Positions 20,232 to 28,594 of a stretch of DNA of 64,000 nt are shown here, piece after piece. The stretch covers positions 124,001 to 188,000 of the forward strand of contig NZ_JFKE01000006.1 in assembly GCF_000647975.1 (NCBI RefSeq), written 5' to 3'. The stretch is from Actibacterium mucosum KCTC 23349 (GTDB taxonomy: Bacteria > Pseudomonadota > Alphaproteobacteria > Rhodobacterales > Rhodobacteraceae). Under the pieces are notes generated by a model. It did no database searches. It saw only the letters and a list, made by a program, of their open reading frames with translations, and was not told the DNA's origin. How positions within the stretch are numbered: position 1 is the first letter of the stretch; each line of letters begins with the position of its first letter. The position numbers and the translations under genes are program-made.

Positions 20232-21338
20232 ATGGAAAACGAAGGCGACCTGTTGCACACGGTGACATCGGATCAGATTTCACCGGCACGGATACGCACC
20301 GGGCGTCTGATGACTTGGGGTGCAGCCGCGCTGTTCGCTGCGTTGGCTCTTTTGCAAGCCTTGCACGAGGCGGGCCATATCGGCGCCGGCTTCGACAGCT
20401 GGCGGCCCGTTTTATATGCCTACCTTCTGTGGGCCACAGCGCTTTGTGCTGCGCAAGTGGTAACGCGGGGGGAAAAAGGTAAACGCAGCCTGTTCGTGTT
20501 ACCTGCGGTGCTGTTCGTGGTCAGCCTTGTGGTCTTTCCGCTGCTGTTTGGCCTATACATCTCGTTCACCGACTGGAACCTGGCCAGCCAGAACGGCGCG
20601 CGGCCCAATGGCACGGCCAACCTGGTGCAGATGTGGAACGATGCGTTTTACTGGAACGCGCTGAAAAACATGGTCTATTACGTGCTGGCCGTGTCGGTGG
20701 AATATGTCATCGCCTTCGGTCTGGCCCTGCTGCTGAACGCGCAAATCCGGGCGCGCAAATTCTTTCGCGTGGTGTTCCTGCTGCCGCTGATGCTGTCCCC
20801 CGTCGCGGTCAGCTGGATGATCGGTAAGTCGATGCTGGAGGTGCGGTTCGGCCCCATCGCCCGTGCCGCACGCGAGCTGGGCTGGGACAGCCCCAGTTTC
20901 TTCGGCAGCCCCGAAATGGCGCGGTTCATGATCATGGCGATGGATGCGTGGACGTTCATCCCCTTCATGATGATCATGCTGCTGGCCGGTTTGCAGGCGC
21001 TGCCGCGCGAGGTGATCGAGGCCTCGAAAGTGGACGGCGCCAGCGCGTGGCAGGCGTTCCGCGAAGTGATCTTTCCGCTGATGCTGCCCGTGTCGGTCAC
21101 CGCCGTGGTGATCCGTATTATCTTTAAGCTGAAGCTGGCCGATATCATCATCAACGTCACGTCGGGCGGCCCCGGCGGCGCGACGGACAGCGTGACCAGC
21201 TTTATCTTCCGCGAATACCGTGACCGGTCGAATGTCGGCTATGGCACGTTGCTGGCGATGGTGTACCTGGTGCTGATCATCCTGTTTGTCACCGCGCTGC
21301 TGAAGCTTGTGAGCCGCTGGATGGAGCGCCCGGCATGA
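20232..21338 (+). CDS. CUT1 sugar ABC transporter permease (MalF/UgpA type)
   Basis: Inner-membrane permease, 368 aa. The N-terminal about 100 residues add two extra hydrophobic segments before the common six-helix core. The cytoplasmic coupling motif EASKVDGASAWQAFREVIFPLMLP (EAA loop) contacts the ATPase. The gene starts 57 bp after the binding protein and overlaps the second permease by 4 bp. Confidence 0.9.
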   Translation: MENEGDLLHTVTSDQISPARIRTGRLMTWGAAALFAALALLQALHEAGHIGAGFDSWRPVLYAYLLWATALCAAQVVTRGEKGKRSLFVLPAVLFVVSLVVFPLLFGLYISFTDWNLASQNGARPNGTANLVQMWNDAFYWNALKNMVYYVLAVSVEYVIAFGLALLLNAQIRARKFFRVVFLLPLMLSPVAVSWMIGKSMLEVRFGPIARAARELGWDSPSFFGSPEMARFMIMAMDAWTFIPFMMIMLLAGLQALPREVIEASKVDGASAWQAFREVIFPLMLPVSVTAVVIRIIFKLKLADIIINVTSGGPGGATDSVTSFIFREYRDRSNVGYGTLLAMVYLVLIILFVTALLKLVSRWMERPA

Positions 21339-22258
21339 CTGACAGCACCCAGATCTTTCACGACAACCCGTCCGACACCGCCCGCAAGGCGCGCCGGGTG
21401 GTCAGCCGCACGGTGATCTATGCGCTGTTGCTGTCATGGGCAGTGATCTGCCTTTTCCCGATCTTTTGGACGCTGACCACCGCGTTCAAGCTGGCGCCCG
21501 ACGTGATGAAGGGCAATCTGATCCCGTGGGTCGATTTCACCCCGCGCTGGAAAGGCTGGGCCTCGCTGGGCCTGTCGCCCGACCTGATCGGCGAGGTCTC
21601 GACCGTGCGCGAAGAGTTCCTGAAACGTTTCTGGAACTCAACCATTGTCGCCGTCTCGGCCTCGGCGCTGGCGGTGGCACTGGGGTCGCTGGCGGCTTAT
21701 GGGCTGTCGCGGTTCAACTATCGCTTTGGCTTCATGCGGAACTCGGACATTTCGTTCTTTTTTCTCAGCCAGATGATCCTGCCGCCGGTGGTTTTGGCCC
21801 TGCCCTTCCTGGTGCTGTACAAAAGCCTGGCCCTGCTGGACACGCGGGTGGGGCTGATCCTGCTTTACACCCTGATGGTCCTGCCCATTGTTGTCTGGAT
21901 CATGCGCGACCAGTTCCAGGGCATCCCGGTGGAACTGGAAGAGGCCGCGCTGGTCGACGGTCTGGGCATCTGGGGCGCGTTTCTGCAGATCGTTCTGCCG
22001 CTGGCCCTGCCAGGTATGGTGGCGGCGTTCATCCTGTCGCTGGTTCTGTGCTGGAACGAGTATTTCTTTGCCGCGCTGCTGACCTCGACTGACGCCAAAA
22101 CATTACCCGTAATGGTGGCCAGCCAGACCGGCAGCCAAGGCATTAACTGGTGGTCCATGGCGGCCCTGTCTTCGGCCGCGATCCTGCCGCTGATTGTCGT
22201 GGCCATCGTGCTGGAGCGGTACATCATCAAAGGCATGGCCGCTGGGGCCGTGAAATAG
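21335..22258 (+). CDS. CUT1 sugar ABC transporter permease (MalG/UgpE type)
   Basis: Second inner-membrane permease, 307 aa with six predicted helices. Its EAA loop is EEAALVDGLGIWGAFLQIVLPLALPG. Overlap of ATGA with the first permease gene indicates coupled translation and a heterodimeric channel. Downstream lies the aldo/keto reductase of the same transcription unit. Confidence 0.9.
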   Translation: MTDSTQIFHDNPSDTARKARRVVSRTVIYALLLSWAVICLFPIFWTLTTAFKLAPDVMKGNLIPWVDFTPRWKGWASLGLSPDLIGEVSTVREEFLKRFWNSTIVAVSASALAVALGSLAAYGLSRFNYRFGFMRNSDISFFFLSQMILPPVVLALPFLVLYKSLALLDTRVGLILLYTLMVLPIVVWIMRDQFQGIPVELEEAALVDGLGIWGAFLQIVLPLALPGMVAAFILSLVLCWNEYFFAALLTSTDAKTLPVMVASQTGSQGINWWSMAALSSAAILPLIVVAIVLERYIIKGMAAGAVK

Positions 22259-22292
22259 AGGGGCATTACAGCCCGCTTATGGAGATAGATAA

Positions 22293-23321
22293 ATGACACT
22301 GAAGACACGCCATTGGGACCGTCTGTCCAATGGGGGCCTGACTTTTACCGAACTTGGATTTGGCGCTGTGCCGGTTGGCAATATCTACCAAGCCATTTCC
22401 GATGAAGAGGCGCGCGCCACCCTTGACGCGGCATGGGACGGCGGTATCCGGCATTTCGACACTGCGCCGCTTTATGGGCTGGGCCTGTCCGAAATCCGCC
22501 TTAACCCGTTCCTGCGCCACAAACCGCGCGATCAGTATGTGCTGTCATCCAAAGTTGGCCGTCTGCTGCGGCCATGCGCCCCGGAAGAGAGGTCCGGTAT
22601 CGGCAAGTGGTTTGATGTACCGAACCGGCAGGAAGTGTTCGACTACTCGTATGATGGTGTGATGCGGTCGATTGAACTGTCTCTGGAACGGCTGGGTGCT
22701 TCGCGGTTAGACATTATCTATGCCCATGACTTGTGTATCTTCAGCCACGGTTCGAAAGAAGCATCCGATGCCCGGATCAACGAGCTGTTTGAAACCCGCG
22801 GGTATGACGCGATGATCGAACTGCGCGACCAAGGCGTGGTCAAGGCCATTGGCGCCGGGGTCAACGAATGGGAGGTCTGCCAGACACTGGCCGAGCGTGG
22901 CGATTTCGATCTGTTCCTGCTGGCCGGGCGCTATACGCTGCTTGAACAAGAGGCGCTGAGCAGTTTCCTGCCATTGTGTGAACAGCGGGGCATCGGGATC
23001 GTGACAGGTGGACCTTATAATTCAGGCATTCTGGCGACTGGGGCAAAACCCGGCGCCTTCTACAACTATGACCCTGCCCCACAGCCGATCCTGGATCGTG
23101 TCGCCGCAATAGAGGCCGTTTGCGCCAATCATTCGGTCAACCTGGTCGACGCCGCGTTTCAGTTCCCCCTGCGCCATCCCACGCATGTCTCGGTTATCCC
23201 CGGCGCCAAAAGCCCGGCCGAAGTGGCCGCGAACATCGCCGCGGCCAATGCCGAGATCCCCGGCGATTTCTGGGCCGAACTGAAGGCAAAAGGGTTGGTA
23301 CGCGAGGACGCACCGATCTGA
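22293..23321 (+). CDS. Aldo/keto reductase, sugar dehydrogenase type
   Basis: Aldo/keto reductase of 342 aa. The N-terminus has LGFGAVPVGNIY, DTAPLYGLGLSE supplies Asp and Tyr of the tetrad, SSKVGRLLRP the Lys and YAHD the His. This subgroup includes D-threo-aldose 1-dehydrogenase/L-fucose dehydrogenase and pyridoxal 4-dehydrogenase. With a FucU-like mutarotase in the same locus, oxidation of a free sugar such as L-fucose is a reasonable reading but unproven. GGAG lies 10 bp before the ATG. It is convergent with the GntR gene, the two stop codons abutting in TGATCA. Confidence 0.82.
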   Translation: MTLKTRHWDRLSNGGLTFTELGFGAVPVGNIYQAISDEEARATLDAAWDGGIRHFDTAPLYGLGLSEIRLNPFLRHKPRDQYVLSSKVGRLLRPCAPEERSGIGKWFDVPNRQEVFDYSYDGVMRSIELSLERLGASRLDIIYAHDLCIFSHGSKEASDARINELFETRGYDAMIELRDQGVVKAIGAGVNEWEVCQTLAERGDFDLFLLAGRYTLLEQEALSSFLPLCEQRGIGIVTGGPYNSGILATGAKPGAFYNYDPAPQPILDRVAAIEAVCANHSVNLVDAAFQFPLRHPTHVSVIPGAKSPAEVAANIAAANAEIPGDFWAELKAKGLVREDAPI

Positions 23322-23972
23322 TCAGGTGACCAGCATCCGCAGGCCTTGCGTGACATCGGCCCGGACCGCCACGCGCAGTCCGGGTTCGTCGCCGGCCCGC
23401 AAGGCCGCAATGATCAGCTTGTGATGGCCGGGCGGCTCGGATCGGCCTAACCGCCCATACAGCGCGCGCATCGTGGGGCCAAGTTGCAGCCATACGGTCT
23501 CGGCCAGGGCCAGCATCGCCGGGGCCTGCGCGCGCAGGTAAAGGGTTCGATGAAACTCCAGATTCGCGCGGATATAGCCAACTGCGTCGCCCACGCTGAC
23601 CACATCAGCGATGGTTGCATTGATCGACTGCAGGCGTTCAATCAGCGCCTCATGGGCGCGCGGCAATGCGCGCGAGGCAAGCTCGGGTTCCAATAGCGCG
23701 CGGATGGCGGCAAGTTCCTCGATCCGGTCATTGCTCAACTCGGGCGTGCTGACCCGGCCCGACGACGACAGGTTCAACGCTCCTTCGGCAGACAGGCGCC
23801 GCACCGCCTCGCGCGCAGGGGTCATCGAAACGCCGAACTGATCGGCCACACCACGCAGTGTCAGCGCCGCGCCCGGTTTTAGCTGGCCGTGCAAAATGCG
23901 GCCCCGCAACACGCGATAGACATGTTCGTGCGCAGCAGATCCGCTTTCGGGGGGACGTGGCAAATCTTCCAT
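23322..23972 (-). CDS. GntR-family regulator with FCD domain
   Basis: Transcription regulator, 216 aa. An N-terminal GntR winged helix (HEHVYRVLRGRILHGQLKPGAALTLRGVADQFGVSMTP in two pieces, residues about 14-55) is followed by an all-helical FCD ligand-binding domain (EPELASR ... EFHRTLYLRA). The start at 23972 is preferred to a far upstream one because the latter overlaps the metallopeptidase gene and gives a non-family leader. A perfect TGTGATCACA palindrome lies 9-18 bp upstream. It probably regulates the adjacent sugar locus. Confidence 0.85.
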   Translation of the reverse strand: MEDLPRPPESGSAAHEHVYRVLRGRILHGQLKPGAALTLRGVADQFGVSMTPAREAVRRLSAEGALNLSSSGRVSTPELSNDRIEELAAIRALLEPELASRALPRAHEALIERLQSINATIADVVSVGDAVGYIRANLEFHRTLYLRAQAPAMLALAETVWLQLGPTMRALYGRLGRSEPPGHHKLIIAALRAGDEPGLRVAVRADVTQGLRMLVT

Positions 23973-23980
23973 GGTGCAAA

Positions 23981-23990
23981 TGTGATCACA
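23981..23990. promoter_or_regulatory. Palindrome TGTGATCACA, candidate GntR operator
   Basis: A perfect 10-bp palindrome in the 31-bp gap between the metallopeptidase stop and the GntR start codon. FCD-type GntR proteins bind short palindromes and commonly repress their own genes. Binding is inferred from position and symmetry. Confidence 0.45.
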
Positions 23991-24003
23991 AATCCCCGCA
24001 GGG

Positions 24004-24711
24004 TCAATCGCGAAACACCCAGGCATGCAACGTGTTGCCGTGTATGCGCAGCCAGTCCTTGTGGTCACGATAATCGGGACAAAGCCCTTCCAGAACCTGC
24101 CAATAGGCCGGCGAATGGTTCATCTGTGCCAGATGCGCCACTTCGTGCGCGGCAACGTAATCCAACACCTCAACCGGGGCCATGATCAGACGCCACGAAT
24201 AATTCAGCGCCCCGCGTGAGCTGCAAGAGCCCCAGCGCGACCGCGTGTCGCGCAACGTGATCCGGGTGTAGTCACGCCCCAGCTTGGCGGCGTAGCGGTC
24301 GCTTGCCTCGGCGAGACGATCGCGCGCCATATGCTTCAGAAAGGTCTCGACCTTGCGCGGCACTGACTCGGCCGTGCCCGGAACCAGCAACTGCATCCCG
24401 TCCAAACGCGGCGCACGCCCGGTGCCCGGAACAATCTCCAGCTTGTATCCTTCAAAGGGTATCAAAGCACCGAATCCGGGTGTTTGACGTTCCGGCTTGT
24501 CTTCCAGATGCCGGCGGATCCATTCCTCGCGAGAGCGGACAAAATCCGCCCCCTGTCTCACCGAAGCCCCCCGCGGCAAGGTCAAGGTCACGCGACCGTC
24601 CAGCCCCGAAACGCGCAGCGAAAACCGCCGCGCCCGGGCGGAACGGCGCAGTTGCACCCGCAGGTCGGGCGTGCCGGGCAGTTCCAGATATGTCGGCTGA
24701 GTTTCGGCCAT
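24004..24711 (-). CDS. YgjP-like zinc metallopeptidase (DUF45)
   Basis: Predicted cytoplasmic zinc-dependent metallopeptidase of the YgjP/WLM group, 235 aa. The metal site is HEVAH (189-193) with a further ligand His199 in MNHSPAYW. RDTRSRWGSCSSRGALNYSWRL before it is the family signature. Relatives are often linked with restriction or repair genes, but here there is only a downstream sugar regulator, so no partner is evident. It starts at 24711 with a GTAGG-like site upstream. Confidence 0.85.
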   Translation of the reverse strand: MAETQPTYLELPGTPDLRVQLRRSARARRFSLRVSGLDGRVTLTLPRGASVRQGADFVRSREEWIRRHLEDKPERQTPGFGALIPFEGYKLEIVPGTGRAPRLDGMQLLVPGTAESVPRKVETFLKHMARDRLAEASDRYAAKLGRDYTRITLRDTRSRWGSCSSRGALNYSWRLIMAPVEVLDYVAAHEVAHLAQMNHSPAYWQVLEGLCPDYRDHKDWLRIHGNTLHAWVFRD

Positions 24712-24851
24712 GCACCTACCCTATCAACCCATCGCAGCACACACATCCAGATTTCGTACCTTTTCTAGGCAAAAGCCCTTTGACACCGTCCCCCTGTTAT
24801 GGCAGTTGGCTCCGACCCACGCACAAGTGACGATCACCGAAGGGAATCCCG

Positions 24852-25187
24852 ATGCCCAAAGAAGAATGGGGCGTAAAGCGCGTTTGCACCAACTGTTCGA
24901 CCCGGTTTTATGACCTGGGACGTGATCCGATGGTCTGCCCGGAATGCGGGCACAGCTTTTCGCTTGAAAGCCTGACCAACACAAAATCGCGCAGTCTTGT
25001 CGCTGACAAGTCCGATGCTCAATCCACAACAGCGGCCAAGGAAAGCACCGACGCCGAAGAAGTGGATGTGCTGGATGATGACGACAGCGCGGATATCGAA
25101 CTGGAAGATGACGTTCTGGACGACGACGACAATGACGACGTTTCCTTGGACGAAATCGCAGACGTTCCCGCCGAAGACGACGAATAA
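24852..25187 (+). CDS. TIGR02300 / FYDLN acid family protein
   Basis: Small protein (111 aa) of a family restricted to alphaproteobacteria. Residues 1-36 hold a zinc ribbon with CxxC pairs at Cys12/Cys15 and Cys29/Cys32 around the FYDLGRDPMVCPECG motif. The rest is low-complexity and strongly acidic (runs of Asp and Glu, about 65-111). Function is unknown. It lies directly upstream of tRNA-Ala, and AGGGA precedes the start. Confidence 0.9.
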   Translation: MPKEEWGVKRVCTNCSTRFYDLGRDPMVCPECGHSFSLESLTNTKSRSLVADKSDAQSTTAAKESTDAEEVDVLDDDDSADIELEDDVLDDDDNDDVSLDEIADVPAEDDE

Positions 25188-25263
25188 AAGCTGCATTTTC
25201 CGCTTGATCTCGCCCGCAGTGTTCCATAGATACACCCGGGCGAGCGGATAACTGCCGCAGCAA

Positions 25264-25339
<76 letters not shown>

Positions 25340-25725
25340 AATCTCCGATTCATTGCATCAGGTATCTCCATGGCCAGAATGGCGCGGCTTCCGTCGATTG
25401 GCCCGGTCCACGCTCTTCGGGCCATTGATTCGTCGGGCTAAGGCCGCGATCCTCCTTGCCTCATCGCGAGGTTCCGTGCCGCGCGAGGTGCCTTGAGGGA
25501 ATTGGAAACCATCAAATCTATCGTAGTTTGGACGCGATCTCATTTGGTTTCTCTTTTCCCAGTCATCGCTGGCTTTCCAACTTTCGGGACATCCTTTCCC
25601 ATTTGGCGGGCCATATTCAGGAGGCTACCCAAAACTGTTTCCAATCAGAGAAGTCGATATTTATTTCCGGGTTTTCTGGGGTCAGGAACTTGGAGTAGAA
25701 ATGCTTATTTGGCCTTAATACCAAA
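25340..25725. other. Intergenic DNA after tRNA-Ala, no clear gene
   Basis: 386 bp. Nothing recognisable is encoded on the plus strand. On the minus strand, from about 25619 down to 25358, one frame reads through a Pro/Gly-rich then Arg-rich stretch containing PPNGKGCPESW, RPNYDRFDGFQFPQG and DEARRIAALARRINGP. It has no good start and is preceded by a stop, so it could be a decayed 3' end of a gene or chance. Confidence 0.4.
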
Positions 25726-25782
25726 ATGGTGATACTTTCGGGCGCGAACCAAAAGGAATATCCTGATTGGAACGTATCTAAT

Positions 25783-26178
25783 ATGAAAAAGTACCCGGAC
25801 ATTGTTGAACGCACAAAACGCCTGTCAGATGCGCGAAAGGTGTCACACGATGATATTGATGTCGATTTGGCCTTTGTAGAATTTGTGCATGAGTTGGAAA
25901 AATCAGAGTCGGTAGAAATTGCTGCGGCGCTTCTTGATACGTTTGATGACAAATTTGATGACGGCGGTGTACAGGAAGCGGTTCTTGTCGTTCTTTCAAA
26001 TTCCGATCCCGGGATCATCGGCGCGGCCCTTTGCGCCAACATTGAGAGTTTCTCCCAAAAAAATCCGGAATGGCTGGAAGTAATTCTGAATGACCAAATA
26101 AACGAAAACCCGGACTTTATTGAGCTTTACCTTGGCAGCCAGGCCTGCAAATCAATTGCTAAAGCACATATAAACTGA
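25783..26178 (+). CDS. Small acidic protein resembling Imm30-type immunity proteins
   Basis: About 131 aa, acidic, with no signal peptide or membrane segment. The pattern (LLDTFDDKFDDGGVQEAVL ... NPEWLEVILNDQINENPDF) recalls Imm30 immunity proteins, helical-repeat proteins that neutralise toxin domains of polymorphic toxins, which share an acidic DD..ED..V start and an APEWA..L..RILN end. No toxin gene is intact next to it. Base composition is visibly A/T-richer than the surrounding genes, a sign of transfer. The start at 25783 is chosen because GGAA lies 10 bp upstream; the frame is also open from ATG 25726 without a ribosome-binding site. The gene is probably real; the family is a resemblance by eye. 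Confidence 0.6.
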   Translation: MKKYPDIVERTKRLSDARKVSHDDIDVDLAFVEFVHELEKSESVEIAAALLDTFDDKFDDGGVQEAVLVVLSNSDPGIIGAALCANIESFSQKNPEWLEVILNDQINENPDFIELYLGSQACKSIAKAHIN

Positions 26179-26484
26179 AACGTGCAGATTTCCCTGAGAT
26201 TTGAATTTCTATTTCCAATTCTTCAGCGGCGGCCAATTAATACATCTGTTTGGCAAAATGGTCATTGCCAGGCCAGCCTCGCGTTTGGCTTTTCGGTGTT
26301 TTATAAGAAAGTTTAACGGGGTTTTGTAAGTTTTTGACCCCGCAATGGGGCATAGTTTAAACTTTTGCCGCCGCCAGTATGAACGTGGTTTCCCGAACTG
26401 TGTGGGTGTTAAGCTTTGCACAACCTTCTCGGCCCATCCTGTGATCCGCGAACAGACCAGTTGATCGACATTCGAGGAGGCGCA
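26179..26484. other. A/T-rich intergenic region before the hybrid kinase
   Basis: 306 bp, no gene seen. It contains a short CCCC-GCAA-TGGGG stem-loop near 26338-26350 and A/T-rich stretches that could hold the kinase promoter. A GAGGAGG ribosome-binding site at about 26475-26481 fixes the following start. Confidence 0.5.
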
Positions 26485-28575
26485 ATGACGGGTTGGCTGC
26501 AGATGCCGGTAATCGTGCCGTGCCTGGCCTTCTTGTCGGGTGCGTGTTTCGTGTACGGGCTGCGTATCATGTCGCGATCTGACGCGCGGAAACAGGCCGA
26601 GATGGCGCGCCTGAACACGTTGTTCGAAGACGCGATAGCGGCCATCGAAGATGGCTTCGTTCTGTATGACAGCGACGACCGCATGTTCATTTGCAACGAC
26701 CCGTTCCGCAGCCAGTTCGCCGGGGCCGAGCAGATTTTGCGCAAGGGGCTGACCTATGAGGACCAGATACGTGAACTGGCCCATTCCGGCGTGGTCCCGG
26801 ATATCGAGGGCAAAGAGGACGAGTTCATCGCCGCGCTTATGGCCCGGCGTCAGTCCGATTTTGGCGTGGTGCGCGTGTTTGAGACCAATGACGGCCGCTG
26901 GATTCGTCAAAGGGACAAGAAGACAGCGGCGGGCAACGTCGTGGGTCTGCGCACCGATGTGACCGAACTGAAACGCAACGAGATCATGCTGGAGGCCGCG
27001 CGCGAACAGGCCGAGGCAGCAGCCCGTGCCAAGGCCGCGTTCCTGGCCAATATGAGCCACGAGATCCGCACCCCGATGAATGGCATTATCGGCATGGCCG
27101 AATTGCTGGACGAAACGCCGCTGAACGATGATCAGCGGATGTTCACCCGCACGGTCATCGAAAGCTGCAACGCGTTGCAGGCGATCGTGAACGACATTCT
27201 CGACTTTTCGAAGGTTGAGGCCGGCAAGATGGAAATCCGCTCGGAACCCTTTGATCTGGCGGAGTGTATTCACAATGTTGCGGCGCTGTTGGCACCGAAT
27301 GCTGCCGACAAAGGGATCGAGATTTGTACCGACATTCAAACCGACGCCAGTACGTGGTTTCTGGGAGATTCCGGCCGTATCCGCCAGATATTGATCAACC
27401 TCGTCGGCAATGCGTTGAAGTTCACGCATGAAGGGTTCGTGCTGATCCGGTTGCAAATGGACCCTGAAACGGGGACGCCAAGGATTCTGGTGCGTGATAC
27501 CGGAATCGGCATTCCCGAAGACAAGCAGGCCACCATTTTCAGCGCTTTCGAACAGGTCGATAACGAAAGCACCCGGCAATTCGACGGCACCGGCCTGGGG
27601 CTTGCCATCTCGCATCGGCTGATCCGGTTGATGGAAGGCTCCATCGACGTGGAATCGAAACTGAACAAGGGATCGGATTTCACCGTTCAACTGCCGCTGC
27701 CCGAAAGCGATCCGGTCGCGGGGGCCAACTTTGATGCCCCCGGCGCCCTGCCCAAGGGGCTGAATGTGCTTGTCGTTGACGATCTTGAGATCAATCGCGT
27801 CATCCTGCAGCGCCATCTGGAAAGCTGGGGTGCCACGGTTGTGGTGGCAGAATCTGGCCCTGTGGCCCTTGATAAGCTGAGGGATCACACGCGATTTGAT
27901 CTGGCTTTTCTTGACTACCAGATGCCTGAGATGGATGGCCTGACCCTGCGCAAGCGCATGCTGGGCATGGCCGAGATTGCGGATTTCCCCGTGGTCCTTT
28001 TGTCCTCGGTTGAAAAGAACGTGGCCGGTGCGGATCTTGTGCGCGACATGTTTGACGCCGTATTGCTGAAACCGGCGCGGGCTGAAATGTTGCAATCCAC
28101 CATGGCCCGCCTTTTGTCGGGGGGGCCGGGCGCAAGGCCCACCCAAGCGATCACGTCGGCGGGGCAAGGTGCATCACTGACCGATGTGAAAATCCTTGTC
28201 GCCGAAGACAACCGCACCAACCAGCTGGTGATCAGCCGCATTCTGGAAGGACAGGGCGCAGAAGTGCAAATCTGCGAAAACGGGGCCGAGGCGGTGGAGG
28301 CGTTTTTTGCCAACCGACCCGATATGGTGCTGATGGATGTTTCGATGCCGGTGATGAACGGGTTAGAGGCCACGCGGGCCATACGGGGACGCGAAACAAC
28401 CGCCCCTGTACCCATCATCGCGCTGACAGCCAACGCCATGGCCGAAGATCGCGACCAATGCCTTGCGGCAGGGATGTCGGATTTTCTGGCCAAGCCCATG
28501 CGCAAGGCCCGCGCATTGGAGGTGATCGGGGCTTGGATGCCCAACGATCAGGTGGACAGGCGCGCCAGCGGTTAG
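26485..28575 (+). CDS. Hybrid sensor histidine kinase with two receiver domains
   Basis: Signal-transduction protein of about 696 aa. Domain order is one N-terminal membrane segment (about 8-28), a PAS-like sensor (about 40-165: [17 protein letters not shown]), a HisKA domain with phospho-His192 in [15 protein letters not shown], an HATPase_c domain with [12 protein letters not shown], then two receivers. Receiver 1 ([13 protein letters not shown] ... [11 protein letters not shown]) and receiver 2 ([11 protein letters not shown] ... [11 protein letters not shown]) both keep an Asp at the phosphorylation site. There is no Hpt domain and no output regulator adjacent, so phosphotransfer must go elsewhere. 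ATG 26485 is chosen for the GAGGAGG site. Confidence 0.9.
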   Translation: MTGWLQMPVIVPCLAFLSGACFVYGLRIMSRSDARKQAEMARLNTLFEDAIAAIEDGFVLYDSDDRMFICNDPFRSQFAGAEQILRKGLTYEDQIRELAHSGVVPDIEGKEDEFIAALMARRQSDFGVVRVFETNDGRWIRQRDKKTAAGNVVGLRTDVTELKRNEIMLEAAREQAEAAARAKAAFLANMSHEIRTPMNGIIGMAELLDETPLNDDQRMFTRTVIESCNALQAIVNDILDFSKVEAGKMEIRSEPFDLAECIHNVAALLAPNAADKGIEICTDIQTDASTWFLGDSGRIRQILINLVGNALKFTHEGFVLIRLQMDPETGTPRILVRDTGIGIPEDKQATIFSAFEQVDNESTRQFDGTGLGLAISHRLIRLMEGSIDVESKLNKGSDFTVQLPLPESDPVAGANFDAPGALPKGLNVLVVDDLEINRVILQRHLESWGATVVVAESGPVALDKLRDHTRFDLAFLDYQMPEMDGLTLRKRMLGMAEIADFPVVLLSSVEKNVAGADLVRDMFDAVLLKPARAEMLQSTMARLLSGGPGARPTQAITSAGQGASLTDVKILVAEDNRTNQLVISRILEGQGAEVQICENGAEAVEAFFANRPDMVLMDVSMPVMNGLEATRAIRGRETTAPVPIIALTANAMAEDRDQCLAAGMSDFLAKPMRKARALEVIGAWMPNDQVDRRASG

Positions 28576-28594
28576 GCCGGCGCGCGCCGTTGAT

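Noticed and set aside
25617-26042. Minus-strand frame opposite the Imm30-like gene
   Set aside because: Ser/Thr/Arg-rich shadow; the plus-strand frame has acidic, ordered codon use and a suitable start.
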